Below are positions 48,122 to 59,220 of a stretch of 64,000 nt of DNA, piece by piece. This stretch comes from Diatrype stigma (Eukaryota; Ascomycota; Sordariomycetes; Xylariales; Diatrypaceae): contig JAKJXP020000133.1 of assembly GCA_022225965.2 (NCBI GenBank), forward strand, positions 1 to 64,000, in the 5' to 3' direction. How positions within the stretch are numbered: the stretch's first letter is position 1; the number at the start of each line of letters is the position of its first letter. A program made the position numbers and the translations under genes. A model generated the notes under the pieces. The model saw only the letters and a list, made by a program, of their open reading frames with translations, had not been told where the DNA came from and did no database searches.

Positions 48122-51100
48122 CTACCTCGAGCCAACTCCAATCTCCCCACCCGGAATATGTACCTTGTCCATATCAGCAGCAAGGACTCGTACGTTCTCG
48201 TCATAGTCGGTCTCTTGTTCTCCTCGCCCCGGGGCTGTTGAAGCTGGTGGCGGTAAGGACTTCCGCTTCAATTCCTTCGGGACACTATGGCCACGAGTGG
48301 GAATTCTGCCCTCCTCGCCGTCGCCGTCGCCCTCTCCTTCACAGTCTACCAGCGAACCCAGCTCCGACAAGTCCTCACCAACATCAACGATATCATCATC
48401 GAGTTTCGTACCTGCGGTAGCAGTTGCGGTGGTACCTTCGTTAGCCAATAGCCTAATGATGGTATCACCACCAGGAAGCCGGACCTCGGCCGCCTCGAGT
48501 GTCTCAGCAATATCTAGCAACAGTACGTCCATAGGACATATGTAGGCGACCTGCTTGCGCTCGCTCCAGGCGAGGACGTGCCCGGCGAGGCGGCCATTGC
48601 GGCGGTCAATGACCCAAGCGCCCGAATCTCCCGGGATCCCAAGCGGTAGGCTCTTTGTTGATGGTGAAGAGCCGGATCGTGATCCCTGGCCTTGATGTGG
48701 CGGTTCTACCGGGATCCAGGTTCTGGACGAAGATGATGGCCCGGAACGAGACACTTTGCCGGTCACCTGATACGTATGACTGGGCGATGCGCGACCGTAG
48801 ATCTTGACGGACGTCAGGGCCGGCAGGATCTGACCAGTCTGTAGTCCGCTGGTGCGCGCGCTGCATTGGACCTCCATGCCCGGCAGCGATGTCGCCGGAG
48901 CGACCGCAGTCGGGTGGAGAGTCCCTAGCGGCGAGCTAGACCGGGGGTTGCCCTGGGCCGGTGCGCGAGGAATGAGATTGTCCCCGGGTTTCCTGTCGTC
49001 TTGGAATTCGAACAAGGCCCAATCGATCTCGTGCACAAGTCCGTTCTCGTGTCGCCGACGGATGCCAGAGGAGGCATAAACCTCCCCCAAGCCGTATGTG
49101 TCTAGATGGTCCTACGAGGAGCCTATCAGCGACTGACTAATATGCAAGCGACGCGATGCGGGATGGGAAAGGGCGAAGAATTCAAATTAAGTAGGCACTT
49201 ATTCTGACTCAACTACATACCTCGTCCATGGTATCTTCCGAAGGGTAGAAGCCCTCTTCTACATCGTCAAGCGCCGGCTGAGTGACTACGTAACCATCGC
49301 CGCAACCCGGTTCAACGCCAGGAATATCCCCTGGCTCACCATATTCCTCGTACCTATCCTCGTCATCATCCTCGTCATCACTTGTGATGTCGGTAACTGA
49401 GAGCTCGGACTCGGACTCGGAGAATTCGCATGCAAAGTCATCGCTGCTGCTTTCCGTAGACGAGTCCCCCCCTTCTTGCAAATACATCCCTAGATTGAGC
49501 GCGTTCAACGGACGTGTCGCCATGGCTCGCCGGGCTTTGTCGGATGGTTCGTTTGCACCAGCACTCGGGCCGATGACCTGATCCGGATCATCTAGCATGT
49601 GGTGGACAGTCATGCCATATGGCTTGTCATCAACTAAAATGAGTCCTCCAAAACTCACCGGGGGGAGATGCTTATCACCAATCCAGGCTCCGATGCTTGC
49701 CCCGTTCTGTGGCCGCTCTTGGAAATCGGGATTGATAGTTGTGGGTTCGTCACCTTCCACATCGGCTTCGCTCCCGCTATCAGATTCGCTCGCACCGCCT
49801 GACTTCTGGCCCTCCTTCATGCTTCTGCGAGGGCCCTTCCTCGAGCGAAGCACAGATCCCCTGCAGACCTTGAGCGCAAAGCCAGTGGTACCATCGAAGA
49901 GGACTCCTAGTCTCTTTTTTAGGATGGCGCGGACCTTATTGACCGACGTACAGACAACGAGCACGGTAGGGGTGACTTTCTGTGGTGATTCGCCGATGGA
50001 CTCCAGCGAGATCTCGACCGATTCGGGATGCTTCCGGTAGAATTGGCCAAGTGCCATGTTGATCTGGGGCATCAGCATGCTATTCCACTGCTCGATTACC
50101 TCGTCTGGTAGGGGAACCTGGGGATAGAGGCGAAGTTTGGACGATCGCTCCTTTGGAAGAGTTCCCTTTTTATGTTCAGTCGTGGACGCTATCCTACGTT
50201 AGTATACATTATTGCAATTCAGAAGGCAGTCTGGAGCCATACCTTCTAGCGGTACCTTGATGTCAGCCCCACTCGACGACGGTGCTTCCGTCGGGATAGG
50301 ACGCTTATAGTCTGAACCGGAATAAGAGCCAATGGATGTCTTGATTTGAAGTTGGCTGACGGACGAGCGGGTTGTAACTTCATCGCCCAGGCGCTCATCA
50401 AGCCCACTTACACCATCCAGAATGCAACAGGCTTCCAAATAACGACTCGTTCTGATCTGGACTTGACTCATGACTTCGTCACTCGCATTCGCACCAGGCC
50501 GTGCAAGCTCTTGATCGACAGCATTCCAACAAGCTTGAACGGCTCGCATGTAAGGAGTGCCGCACTGGATCGCCAATTTTTCTAAGACCGATTCTGGTAT
50601 GCTGGGGGATGTTTGGTCGGGTACCAGGTTCTCAAGCTTCGTCCACAGTCCTATGGAGACGAGAAGCATAGCCAGGGAGTAGAGGTCGAGGGTCTTCATG
50701 TCATATCTTGACGCCAGTGGGGACTGTGATGATGTCCGGGGGTCGAGTGGATGGTGGTATAGGGAGAGGAATGGAGGCGAGGATGATGGATCGGGGGTGA
50801 AGGTATCGGGGAAGAGATCAAATGATGATAGGAGGGGTTTTCGGATGTCGACCTCGCCACTTGACATGCCCGGGTCAGCAGTACAGCAAAAAGAGACGGC
50901 GGTATCGAGGAGGTTCCCATGCGTGATTCCTCTGGCGTGCATATCGAACACGGTATTTGCCAGATTATGCGCTAATCGGAATTTGGCCTCCAGTCTGGGC
51001 TCGAAATCTGGCTTATTGAGCAGCTCCGCCAGCGTACATAGATTGTCCAATGGCGTGTGAGTGAAGTTCTCGAATGAGACCGGGTTGAAGGCGGAAGGAA

Positions 51101-52037
51101 ACTGATATACAAGAGCTAGTCTCGAGTTCTCCATGTCTTCGAAATAACCCAGCAGCAGCGGCAATCCTATCCAAGCCCCTGGGGATCTATGTGAGTCGGT
51201 CTGCAGGCCCGCGCTTAGCTTCTCGAACCTGGACATCGACGGCATGATTCCTGTCATGGAGTAGATCTGGTCGAACGGTGCATATTCCAGAAGCAAGGGA
51301 GACCATGTCTGTCGTCCCGGTTGGCGAGTGAGCTCAGAGTACGCCTGTTTATCCATGAAGACTATCTGCTGCGATCTTCGAGCAGGGGAGGGTGTGGTCG
51401 AACCAGGGTCGATGGGGTCGGTGCTCAGAGTCGTGAGGGTTGTAGGGTTGATAACCTGAGGCGCTCGTATCCTAGTAGACTCGAAAGCTTGAAGGTCTTC
51501 AATCGAGCCCATGTGCTTGGCTAGCTTGGTCTGTGCCCCTCGGGAAGACATGGAGGCTTCTGATCGAGTACGTGATAGATCACAGAGCGTGTCGATAGAA
51601 GCAGTCAGATCACGGACAAGATCCTCAAACCTCCCCTTGTCCCAGACAATGAGCGGCGTCTTTCGGTCTCCAGTTGCCTTTTCGGCAGGCGTGTCGCCGG
51701 TAGCACTTCTCTTTGACGCGAGCCACAGGGGTTCCGCTTCAGCGAGGATGTCTTTGATAGTAGCCATGATGCTACCAACCAGATCGCTCAAGCCGGCCTT
51801 GGAGAGGGACTCATCGATCTCGGCAGTCTGGTTCGGGTCGGACCATTCCAAGCCCCAGCTGACTAGTCGATCCTTCTGTATGCGAAGTTTGCGGTGCAAG
51901 GCTTTGATCTCGGGATCATCGGCACTCTGGACGGGCTCCTTGACAAAGTCGGAGGACTTCTTAGTATCATTATAAAGCCGGCTGAGTCTGCGCTGAAAGG
52001 GCAGCTGAAAGCCACCCTGGGGAATAAACGAGTCCAT
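48122..52037 (-). CDS. Pseudokinase-trypsin-like protease fusion protein (1,250 aa)
   Basis: One gene in three exons: 52,037-50,243, 50,188-49,221 and 49,111-48,122. Introns are 54 bp (GTATGG...TACTAAC...GATAG) and 109 bp (GTATGT...GTAG). Residues 1-110 are mainly helical ([12 protein letters not shown]), resembling part of HeLo-like fungal domains (tentative). Residues about 225-520 look like a kinase fold without catalytic residues: hinge [17 protein letters not shown] at the HRD loop, SSFDLF at the DFG position, and [16 protein letters not shown] as helix F. After about residue 600 a trypsin-like (PA clan) protease appears: MTVHHML (His794/795), [11 protein letters not shown] (Asp951) and [10 protein letters not shown] (Ser1084), interrupted by acidic low-complexity stretches. 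The triad looks intact. No signal peptide or membrane segment, so cytosolic. The role is unknown; the architecture suggests a sensor with a protease effector. Confidence 0.85.
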
Positions 52038-53839
52038 GATGCTCTAAGTTTCGCGGGGTTCTCCCCTATGGTAGTCTATGTGTTGATTGCAACCAATTGC
52101 GGTTGTCCGTTAGATTGGGCCTCCCTACCCAGTTGTTAACGAAGCTGTTAGAAAAACGGCCGTCTGCCCTCAGCGCCGTATAATCATACGCATATTCATC
52201 ACACTGGTGTTATCTGGTCATCCTGGAGCGTGCGAGGGAACATAAGTAGTTGTCAACAAGTAAAGCTACCGATACATCAGGTAAGTAAGCAGTTTGTGTT
52301 GCCAAAGAGCCTCGATATTTGGGAAGGGGACTGGGGGAAGTTGGGCATAGAATATCCGTCCTGACCGACCCGATCATAAGGAATGTCGCTGCCTTGTCTT
52401 GCCCTTGCCTCTCGTGGAGAGCCCAAGAATACGGTTCTAATCTTGATGCCTACGAGATGGGTCCACAACGCCCAGAGGTCATCGAAGGGCAGAGCAGAGC
52501 AGCAGAACAGAAGAGCAGAAGAGCAGAAGAGCAGCGAGAGCAGCCAATAGGTTGGAATCGAAGAATGCGGGTGAGTGGGACCAGCGCTCGGTTGCATGGG
52601 ACTTCGAGAGTGACAATGTCAGTTTGCACTTGCGAAAACAGGCAAATGGCGTTCAAGGTACTTCGACGGCATGAAATATGCTGTTGCCTAGAACTACTGG
52701 ATGCGGTAACAACCTTGGAAGTCAGAGCCGGGACTTTAGTTGGCAACGTCAACTACCTAGTCGTGGCTGATGAAGGGTACGAATACCATAATGGCTGTTG
52801 CCTAACGTCACAGCAACAGATCGGGAATATGCGAAACAGGCATAGTTGGGTTCATGAACTCGGTCCATTAGCCCATGTCCTGCTGCGTAGTCAATTTATT
52901 AGCAGCGCCACGCCGCCACACCCATGGAACTATGAAACTACAGAACTACATACCGCTATGTACATGTAGTAAGTGCTACATACCTAGGTAGGTATGTACC
53001 CCACCCCCGTCGTGGATCCGGACATTCGGGATATTCGGAGCAGCTCGACTATTACCTACTTCAATTCAGCGGAGGGAAATAAAGTCGGTACGTATTGCGT
53101 ACCTAAGGGCAGTCGTCATCCGGGATCTAATCTTATCATATGAGCCCCTGTAATCAACACATAACCACCAAGTTGCACCAACAATCAAGCTTCAACAGAC
53201 AGGATATCATGAAAGATCCATTCAAGAAACATTTAATTCCTTTTCGACTTCGGATAGTTTCGCCTATCAAGATCTACATATCGCCATCGCTGCCCATCCC
53301 AGTTAGATAGTTGATAGGTTTACTAGCAAAGTCCTGAGGTTTGGGTTCTACGGGGGCAGCTGGGCGCAAAGGCATTCTCATAACGGGAGCCAAGTTAATT
53401 GGGTTGATGGCTATCTACCACTTCTATCTTGGTCAAACTCATGCATACTGTTACACGTTGACACTTATCGACATGATGGAGTTTGCTTGGGGTGAATGAC
53501 CATTGCCACGTATTGAATACATTGACTCACCGACCACTGATCAGTGTAGGTAGTTGACATCGTTGAAAGTATCTATAAGAGCCCTTGTCTGCAAATTTAC
53601 CATTCAGCTATGATGTTCACCAAACACTGAGCTACAACGTACAGATCGACCAGTTAAGATTTAAAGCTGCTGACAACCACCGGATATCAAGCAGATGGGA
53701 ATCCCGGTATTCGGAGACTGTAGCAGAACCTGCGTTAGTGTACAGGCCCTGGAGTTATTAACGATCCTCGATTCCTTCCCGCTTCTATACGCATTAGTGA
53801 GCCTCCTAGCCAGCTCACCATCACAGCCTTCTCCGGCAT
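52038..53839. other. Intergenic region with purine-rich repeat
   Basis: 1.8 kb with no gene I can support. 52,489-52,544 is a purine-rich AGCAGA/AGAGCAG repeat. A perfect TACCTAGGTA palindrome lies at 52,981-52,990. A 216-codon open frame (52,319-52,969) crosses the repeat and shows no family signal. The part after 53,000 is upstream of the first CGH-module gene. Confidence 0.5.
52489..52544. repeat. Purine-rich AGCAGA/AGAGCAG repeat
   Basis: Irregular tandem repeats of AGCAGA, AGAGCAG and GAAGAGCAG over about 56 bp, almost free of T on the plus strand. Confidence 0.8.
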
Positions 53840-54163
53840 ATGTCTTTCAACGAGTACGGACAACGAACCATCGTATCATACAGGTACACAGTCAATGGCA
53901 TCAATATCAATGTCCCTGACAGCGAGAAATGCTATTTGTTCAGGTTGAGCTACATGTGCGGGCATCACTATACGGACATACCCGTAATGCAACCGGGACA
54001 TTACACAATACCAGGTATAGGAGGACACCTCGCACGGTGTATTTGGCCATGGTGTCACAGAGAGGATAGGAGAGGTTACATTCCGGTAAACTGTAAAGAC
54101 TGTCAAGATCAACCAAGCACACGATCAGAGGCAGTAGGTTCAACGCAGCAAATAGAGAGATAG
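53840..54163 (+). CDS. Small Cys/His-module protein (one CGH module)
   Basis: A 107-residue protein without signal peptide. Residues 40-88 form one module: Cys40-Gly-His42, Cys67-x4-Cys72, then Cys85-x2-Cys88. The same spacing is found three times in the next gene (CGH, about 21-24 residues, C-x3-C, 12-13 residues, C-x2-C), so this is a single-module relative. The layout suggests a zinc site, possibly two, but matches no named zinc finger I know. The ATG at 53,840 is the only one upstream of the module; no intron is needed. Only 255 bp separate it from the three-module gene in the same orientation, consistent with tandem duplication. Function unknown. Confidence 0.7.
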   Translation: MSFNEYGQRTIVSYRYTVNGININVPDSEKCYLFRLSYMCGHHYTDIPVMQPGHYTIPGIGGHLARCIWPWCHREDRRGYIPVNCKDCQDQPSTRSEAVGSTQQIER

Positions 54164-54418
54164 ACATTAAGCCATCACGGTGCTCATGATTCACTAGGTG
54201 GACATATATTTATTATATGGTTCATATTGACTACAAGAACTAATGTAAACTGGCTGGTGATTCAGAGGCGCGAAGAATACTAATTAGTAACGCAGTTTTT
54301 AAGGCAATGACTTCATCCAGAGTGAGTGATTTTATATAAAGGCAACATCCCCAAAAGTCTTACATGCTTACATTCTCGTAGTTTATTACATTTAACGTGT
54401 AACCCCACCAAGCTGAAG

Positions 54419-55383
54419 ATGGCATCACTTCCACTACCTGCAACAATCCCTCAAGACGATCATAACGCATTCAACAGCATCCCACCCGGTAGTACACCTA
54501 CAGCCGCGTCTGGATCGTCCATCAACCGATCCCCAGTCAACCCATGGGGTCTTCGCATTGCTGCTAACCAGCGTGAGAACGCCGCCTTAGCTCTACAACT
54601 TGCCAACCACCAAAAATATTTCTGCTATCAGTTACCGCGATACTACCAGTGTGGACACCCGGTCGGGATTCAAGATCTCCTATTAAGCCATAAGCATATC
54701 AGTAGGCTTGGATATGGTATCGCGTGCGATATCAACTGCGCTGTGGACCATTCGAGACGCACCGTGAATTCGAAACGGTGTACCTGGTGCATGCCGGTCG
54801 AGGAGTGTTTCTCTGTAGTGTTGAAGCATTCCTGCGGACATATTGCCGGAGTCTTTGGCTCATCCGGACCGGCTCACAATCGACGCCTCGGAGCGCAGAC
54901 GCTCTGTAACGGATGGTGCCGTTCCTTACAGGTCTCACAGAATGTCGGTGGTGCTTGCGAGCATTGCACTTGGGGCCACTGCAGCAGTAAGTGTATTTCC
55001 AGAGATATCCACGTCATGATATCAAGCGTCTCGCTTTCGAACTTCTTGTCCACGAGAAGTCCTGGCTCGAGCGACGGGGACATTAGAATCAAAAGCCACT
55101 AAGTTACCATGAATTTATCAGAGAATATGCGTAGCTAACTTGGAATATTATAGTGATCTGGGAAAGGTTTCGCTGCGGGCATCGGGGCGGAGTACTAGGC
55201 CACCGCGTCGTAGGACCGCACCATATACTAAACTTGGGAAACGATCTCGTCCCTTGTGATGTGCGTTGCGGCTTCAGACATCTGGAGAGGGAAGTTGGGG
55301 ATAATTGCGTTCGCTGCAAGCCGATTTACACAAGTGGGAGGAGCGGCACGCTTGAACCTCCCCCTGCTCGAGTTCGGTGGTGA
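54419..55383 (+). CDS. Three-module Cys/His (CGH) repeat protein
   Basis: A 265-residue protein in two exons, 54,419-54,986 and 55,154-55,383, joined by a 167-bp intron with GTAAGT donor, GCTAAC branch site and TATAG acceptor. Splicing keeps the frame and adds the third module. Start chosen at ATG 54,419 (MASLPLPA); the open frame reaches further upstream but without an ATG. Modules: C78-x-H80...C103-x3-C107...C121-x2-C124; C139-x-H141...C163-x3-C167...C180-x2-C183; C197-x-H199...C224-x3-C228...C241-x2-C244. Other residues differ greatly between modules, so the Cys/His frame is what is being kept. The N-terminal 50 residues are Pro/Ser/Ala-rich and likely disordered. No signal peptide or membrane segment, so intracellular. 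Metal binding is likely, function unknown. Confidence 0.78.
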
Positions 55384-55756
55384 ATGACTGTAATCCTGGG
55401 GTGAGAAGATACGCGGAGAATAAGAACGAAGCAGAAATATGCTTCCCGGAATATATCTGGTCGAGGTTATAGTTTTTGCCATGCGTGTTATATTCTAATA
55501 GGGGAAATCGTATTTCTCAATTCTGGCCATCTTCCGAAGGATCACAAGATAGTAGACTAGGTACGATCGATAATGAGTGCCCATCATTGGAATACTCTAA
55601 CCGACTGCCAGAAAAGCGAAAGAGGATAAATACAACCTGACTTGGCTGTCGTCAAAAGTTAGAGGTAGCTATACACATCAAGTCTGTCCTATTTCAGCCT
55701 GGAGTGGTCTGCCCTTATATCATTTGAACGATAACCATATTAGGTTCTTTCATCCT
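55384..55756. terminator. Convergent 3' region
   Basis: This 370-bp interval between the stops of the three-module gene (plus) and the membrane protein gene (minus) must contain both polyadenylation regions. It is AT-richer than the genes. Nothing else seen. Confidence 0.5.
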
Positions 55757-56660
55757 TTATTTAGCACCAGGGGGAGGGCCTCCGCCACCCATCGGTTGTG
55801 GGTTACCTCTTCCACCTAATGGTAATGGCCCACCAGTACGACCTATTATCATAGGAGGCGGTCCATTCTGTCGGGGGAGCGACATAGGCTGCACCACGGC
55901 ATGCGACGGCGGCCAGCTTCCGCCGACGACATGCGGAGGAGGCGGACCCGGATCCGGGCCTGGGCCTGGACCAGGTCGAGGGGGTCCAAGGTTTACGTGA
56001 TGATTGTGGTGGTGGCGATTGTGGTATTGGTGGTGGTGGCCTTGACTGCGCCGATGGTGAATTGGCGCAGGCATGATCACTTGAGATCGCGATTGTGATC
56101 GTACATCTCCCCCTATTTCTTGAGAAGATAGGCTCGAGCGGCTACTACTTGAGTCAACGCTATTTGTTGTATATCGAGAGCAGTCCGATAATGGGAGAGA
56201 CCGCTTCCGACGTCGGGAGCCTGAGTTTCCACCTGATCAAGCCAGGGCGACTCCGGTGTGAGTAAACGTCAACGTGCAATGTATCTACCGGGGGATATAA
56301 TAAACAACAACTGTTTGAATGGGCCTCTCTAGGTGGGTAATACTAACCGACTTGTCTGCAACAAACCCATAGAACAAAGAGCATCACCACGACGACCGCT
56401 ACGGCGCTTAGTATCGGGCCTAGGATGTTGTTGCCTTCTCGATGGAAATCCCCTGCATTCGCCGCCAGCGCAGATTGCAATGCAGGTGTCCCACCAGCCA
56501 CAGGTATTTCCGTCGGCGGGCTGCCATTCCCAAGTGTCCAAGTCGCGACAATCGTTGATCCTCCCCGGGTGAAGGTCTGGGTCCTAATGTCAGCGTCCTG
56601 ACCTTGCGGTGCCATGACGAATAGTAACAAGTAATAGATACGAGTAAGAAGGATTGGCAT
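55757..56660 (-). CDS. Single-pass membrane protein with His/Pro/Gly-rich tail
   Basis: A 262-residue protein, exons 56,660-56,348 and 56,232-55,757, with a 115-bp intron (GTTAGT...CAG) that splits codon Val-Gly-Gly just after the membrane helix. N-terminal signal (MPILLTRIYYLLLFVMA), a short Ser/Thr-containing outer part of about 65 residues, one membrane helix (ILGPILSAVAVVVVMLFVLW) followed by CCRQ, then an Arg/Ser-rich stop-transfer region (GSRRRKRS) and a cytosolic tail rich in His (HHHQYHNRHHHNHH) and then Pro/Gly. The layout is like fungal Mid2/WSC/Axl2-type single-span surface proteins, but without their Cys domains; the family is not recognised. The second exon's frame has no ATG of its own at its start, which supports the spliced model. 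Confidence 0.8.
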
Positions 56661-57905
56661 TGTTGTTACATAAAATCTAGCCGGGAGAACTCAGCCATGA
56701 AACACCGGCAGTGTCCTTAACATAGTCTATAATGCATACTTCGTCACTGCGAGGCGCCAGAATAGCCTGTTTTCTCCGTAGCTTTATAGCCTTCTCTTCG
56801 CGAACCATCTCTCTACCAATCTGCCTATCTATACTCACGTAGTCTAGTCCCCTTCTTGACTCGCAGCCTTATTGCCTTTCCGTGTTGGTGGCTCCCACCT
56901 GGTAGGTCCGCTTAGACCCTCACGCCCGCCCGCCCGAGACCTGCTTTTACATATCCGCCGGAGAGAGCTATGAGCCAGTAGAAAACCCCCTTTCACTCTC
57001 AGCCTCAAAAGAAAAAACCTGGACACCCACGTATTGGTCATATCATGGGGCTTTTGGCTCCCGGGCGCTGGATGAAAGGGGCATGCAGACCGACTCATCA
57101 TGCAGGCTTCTGTCTGCTGCACGAGGAAGGTAGGATCAAATTATTTCACCAGCGTATGTATTGATGCTAAAGGGGGCCGGAGGTAGGCTCCTCGACGCCC
57201 ACTCTTCCCCTCACTTCATGTCCTGTTTGGATGGCTGCAATGAGCCGTAACCGATGGCGCACTCTCAGCCCACCCCGAGTCGCTCGCTCGCTCGCTCACC
57301 GTGGGAACCAACATGCAACCCTGTGGGCATGTATCTGGCCGTACACCCCTGCGCGGTATACCTGGACTTTGCATGTTTAGGGAGGAGAAGGAGGGAGATA
57401 GGCGGCAGTCGGGTTTGTGCGGTAGGTAATCAGGTAGCCAGGCCTGCTTGCCAATACGACACGCACTGCTGCCGCAAGCGTCTGTGACAACCCGCAAGGA
57501 GCCTTCCGGTATCATATCGCATCAACCTATATGTATACATACTTAGTATGTTTAATAGTTACACAGCACATGCAGCCTCTTGAGCGGCCCTATGGGAAGC
57601 AAATGATACTCTACTCGAAACTATATCTCTATGAACTGGGCACCATGGCTTGACGTTGTGTATGAGAGCTAACCGCTGAGCCCCTGGCTGGTAATCGAAC
57701 CGATGAGCGATTTCCGCCTCACGTCTGATCTGCAAGTAGCCAGTTCTCGGTGCCGTAAGGGGTTCACCCTTACCCATCAGTCACCAATACATTCTGACTG
57801 TCATGGCTTTAACATTATAGCAAACAGAATCGGGATGGTTATGGATATATATCCGCAGCATGAAATCTATATACATATGCATATCCAGCTATTGCAGGTA
57901 CAAAG
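56661..57905. other. Intergenic region at the edge of the gene island
   Basis: 1.25 kb upstream of the membrane-protein gene to the composition boundary near 57,905. Open frames at 56,844-57,122 (minus), 57,216-57,515 (minus) and 57,559-57,777 (minus) show no family features. A (GCTC)n microsatellite lies at 57,281-57,298. No RNA gene is supported. Confidence 0.5.
57281..57298. repeat. (GCTC)n microsatellite
   Basis: About four and a half copies of CGCT in a row, followed by CACC. Confidence 0.85.
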
Positions 57906-59171
57906 CAAAAAGCAATTGCAGGAAAGAAATTAATGATATAAATTTAAAGGAATTTAAGTAAATGAAATGCTAAAAAGCGATTGCTTAAATATAAATAATG
58001 CCATTAAGACATTAATTACGTAATACAATCCCTTAAACGCCTTCGAAAAACGAAGCCGTTCTTAATATTTTTTTTATATTAAATTTAAAAACCAACTAAT
58101 ATTATTTCATTTAAATATACGATACTTTTCGAAATATAAGAATTTTTGATTTATTATTTTACGCCATTACGGTATATTACGTCGAAATAAAAGTTATAAC
58201 CGATTAACGATTATTTATATAATCGTTTTAATCTTATTAACATAAGCTTAACTTTATTTGCCGTACGAATTACTTATGTTTTTCCGCTTAAAGGGCTTTC
58301 GTAAGGCCGTTTGCGACTATATCGTCCGTTCCGATATAAAGCAATCGGAAAAAACCCTTTTCGACCTTATTAATAATCCATTTATATCGAACATTTACGT
58401 ATTGCGTTTTTATTAAATTTAGCGAAATTAATACTATTGCTATTACATTTTTCGAATTTATAAATATAATAAGAAACTTTTATTAGGAATATTTTAATTC
58501 GATTAATATAAAATTAATTTAAATATTATTTATTCCGGCAGAAATAAAATTAATAAATTCCGTTTTAATATTATTAAATATAATTATTAATTATTTTTTT
58601 ATTTTTTAATATATCGGCTTTTCGGTAAATAAGATTATATAAGCGCCGATAAAAAAACGGAATTTCAAATTATCGTAAAAAATAACGTTAATGAAAATTC
58701 TTATTATTAAATCCGTAACCTTATAATTATTTCTTAAAGTTATTCCGAACTTAATTATTATATTAAGATAACGCTAAAAATGGTTTAATAGGTTTCGATA
58801 AACCTTTTTCGGCTTCGAATTCGATTTATATAACTTGCTTATTATAAAGAAAATATTTAAATAATTATTTATTAAAAAATAATTAAATAAACTTATTTTT
58901 TTAATATATTACCGTTATTTAAATAAAAAAAAAGAAATTTAAATAATAAGAATTATTAATTCGGGCCGTTAAAGGGTTTTAATTAATTTTTTTAATTGCT
59001 TTTCGTATTTATTAATTATTTTCCGAATAAAATCTTCTTAAATAAAAAAAACCTTCCGTAAGCGTTTATTACGTTTAACGACGTATCCGAAGAACTTCGT
59101 AATTTTCCTTAAGTCTTTTAATTAAAAAAACGCTTATAATTTATTCCGAATTCGGTAGCATTCGGTAATTG

Positions 59172-59220
59172 TTTTGCTTATAACGAAAATATCGTTAATA
59201 TATATTAAAAGAAACTTTCC
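59172..59220 (-). pseudogene. Copia reverse transcriptase core
   Basis: The minus strand reads FLLIYINDIFVISKT. In copia elements the catalytic centre is YVDD; Val-to-Ile and Asp-to-Asn come from G-to-A changes. One of the two catalytic Asp residues is lost. Confidence 0.85.

Noticed and set aside
52319..52969. 216-codon plus-strand open frame
   Set aside because: Crosses a purine-rich repeat, has no motif, no splice-supported extension and no clear upstream context. Could be real but I cannot support it.
57640..57780. B-box-like GGTTCGATTACC on the minus strand
   Set aside because: Flanking arms do not pair as a tRNA, and no box A at the right distance.
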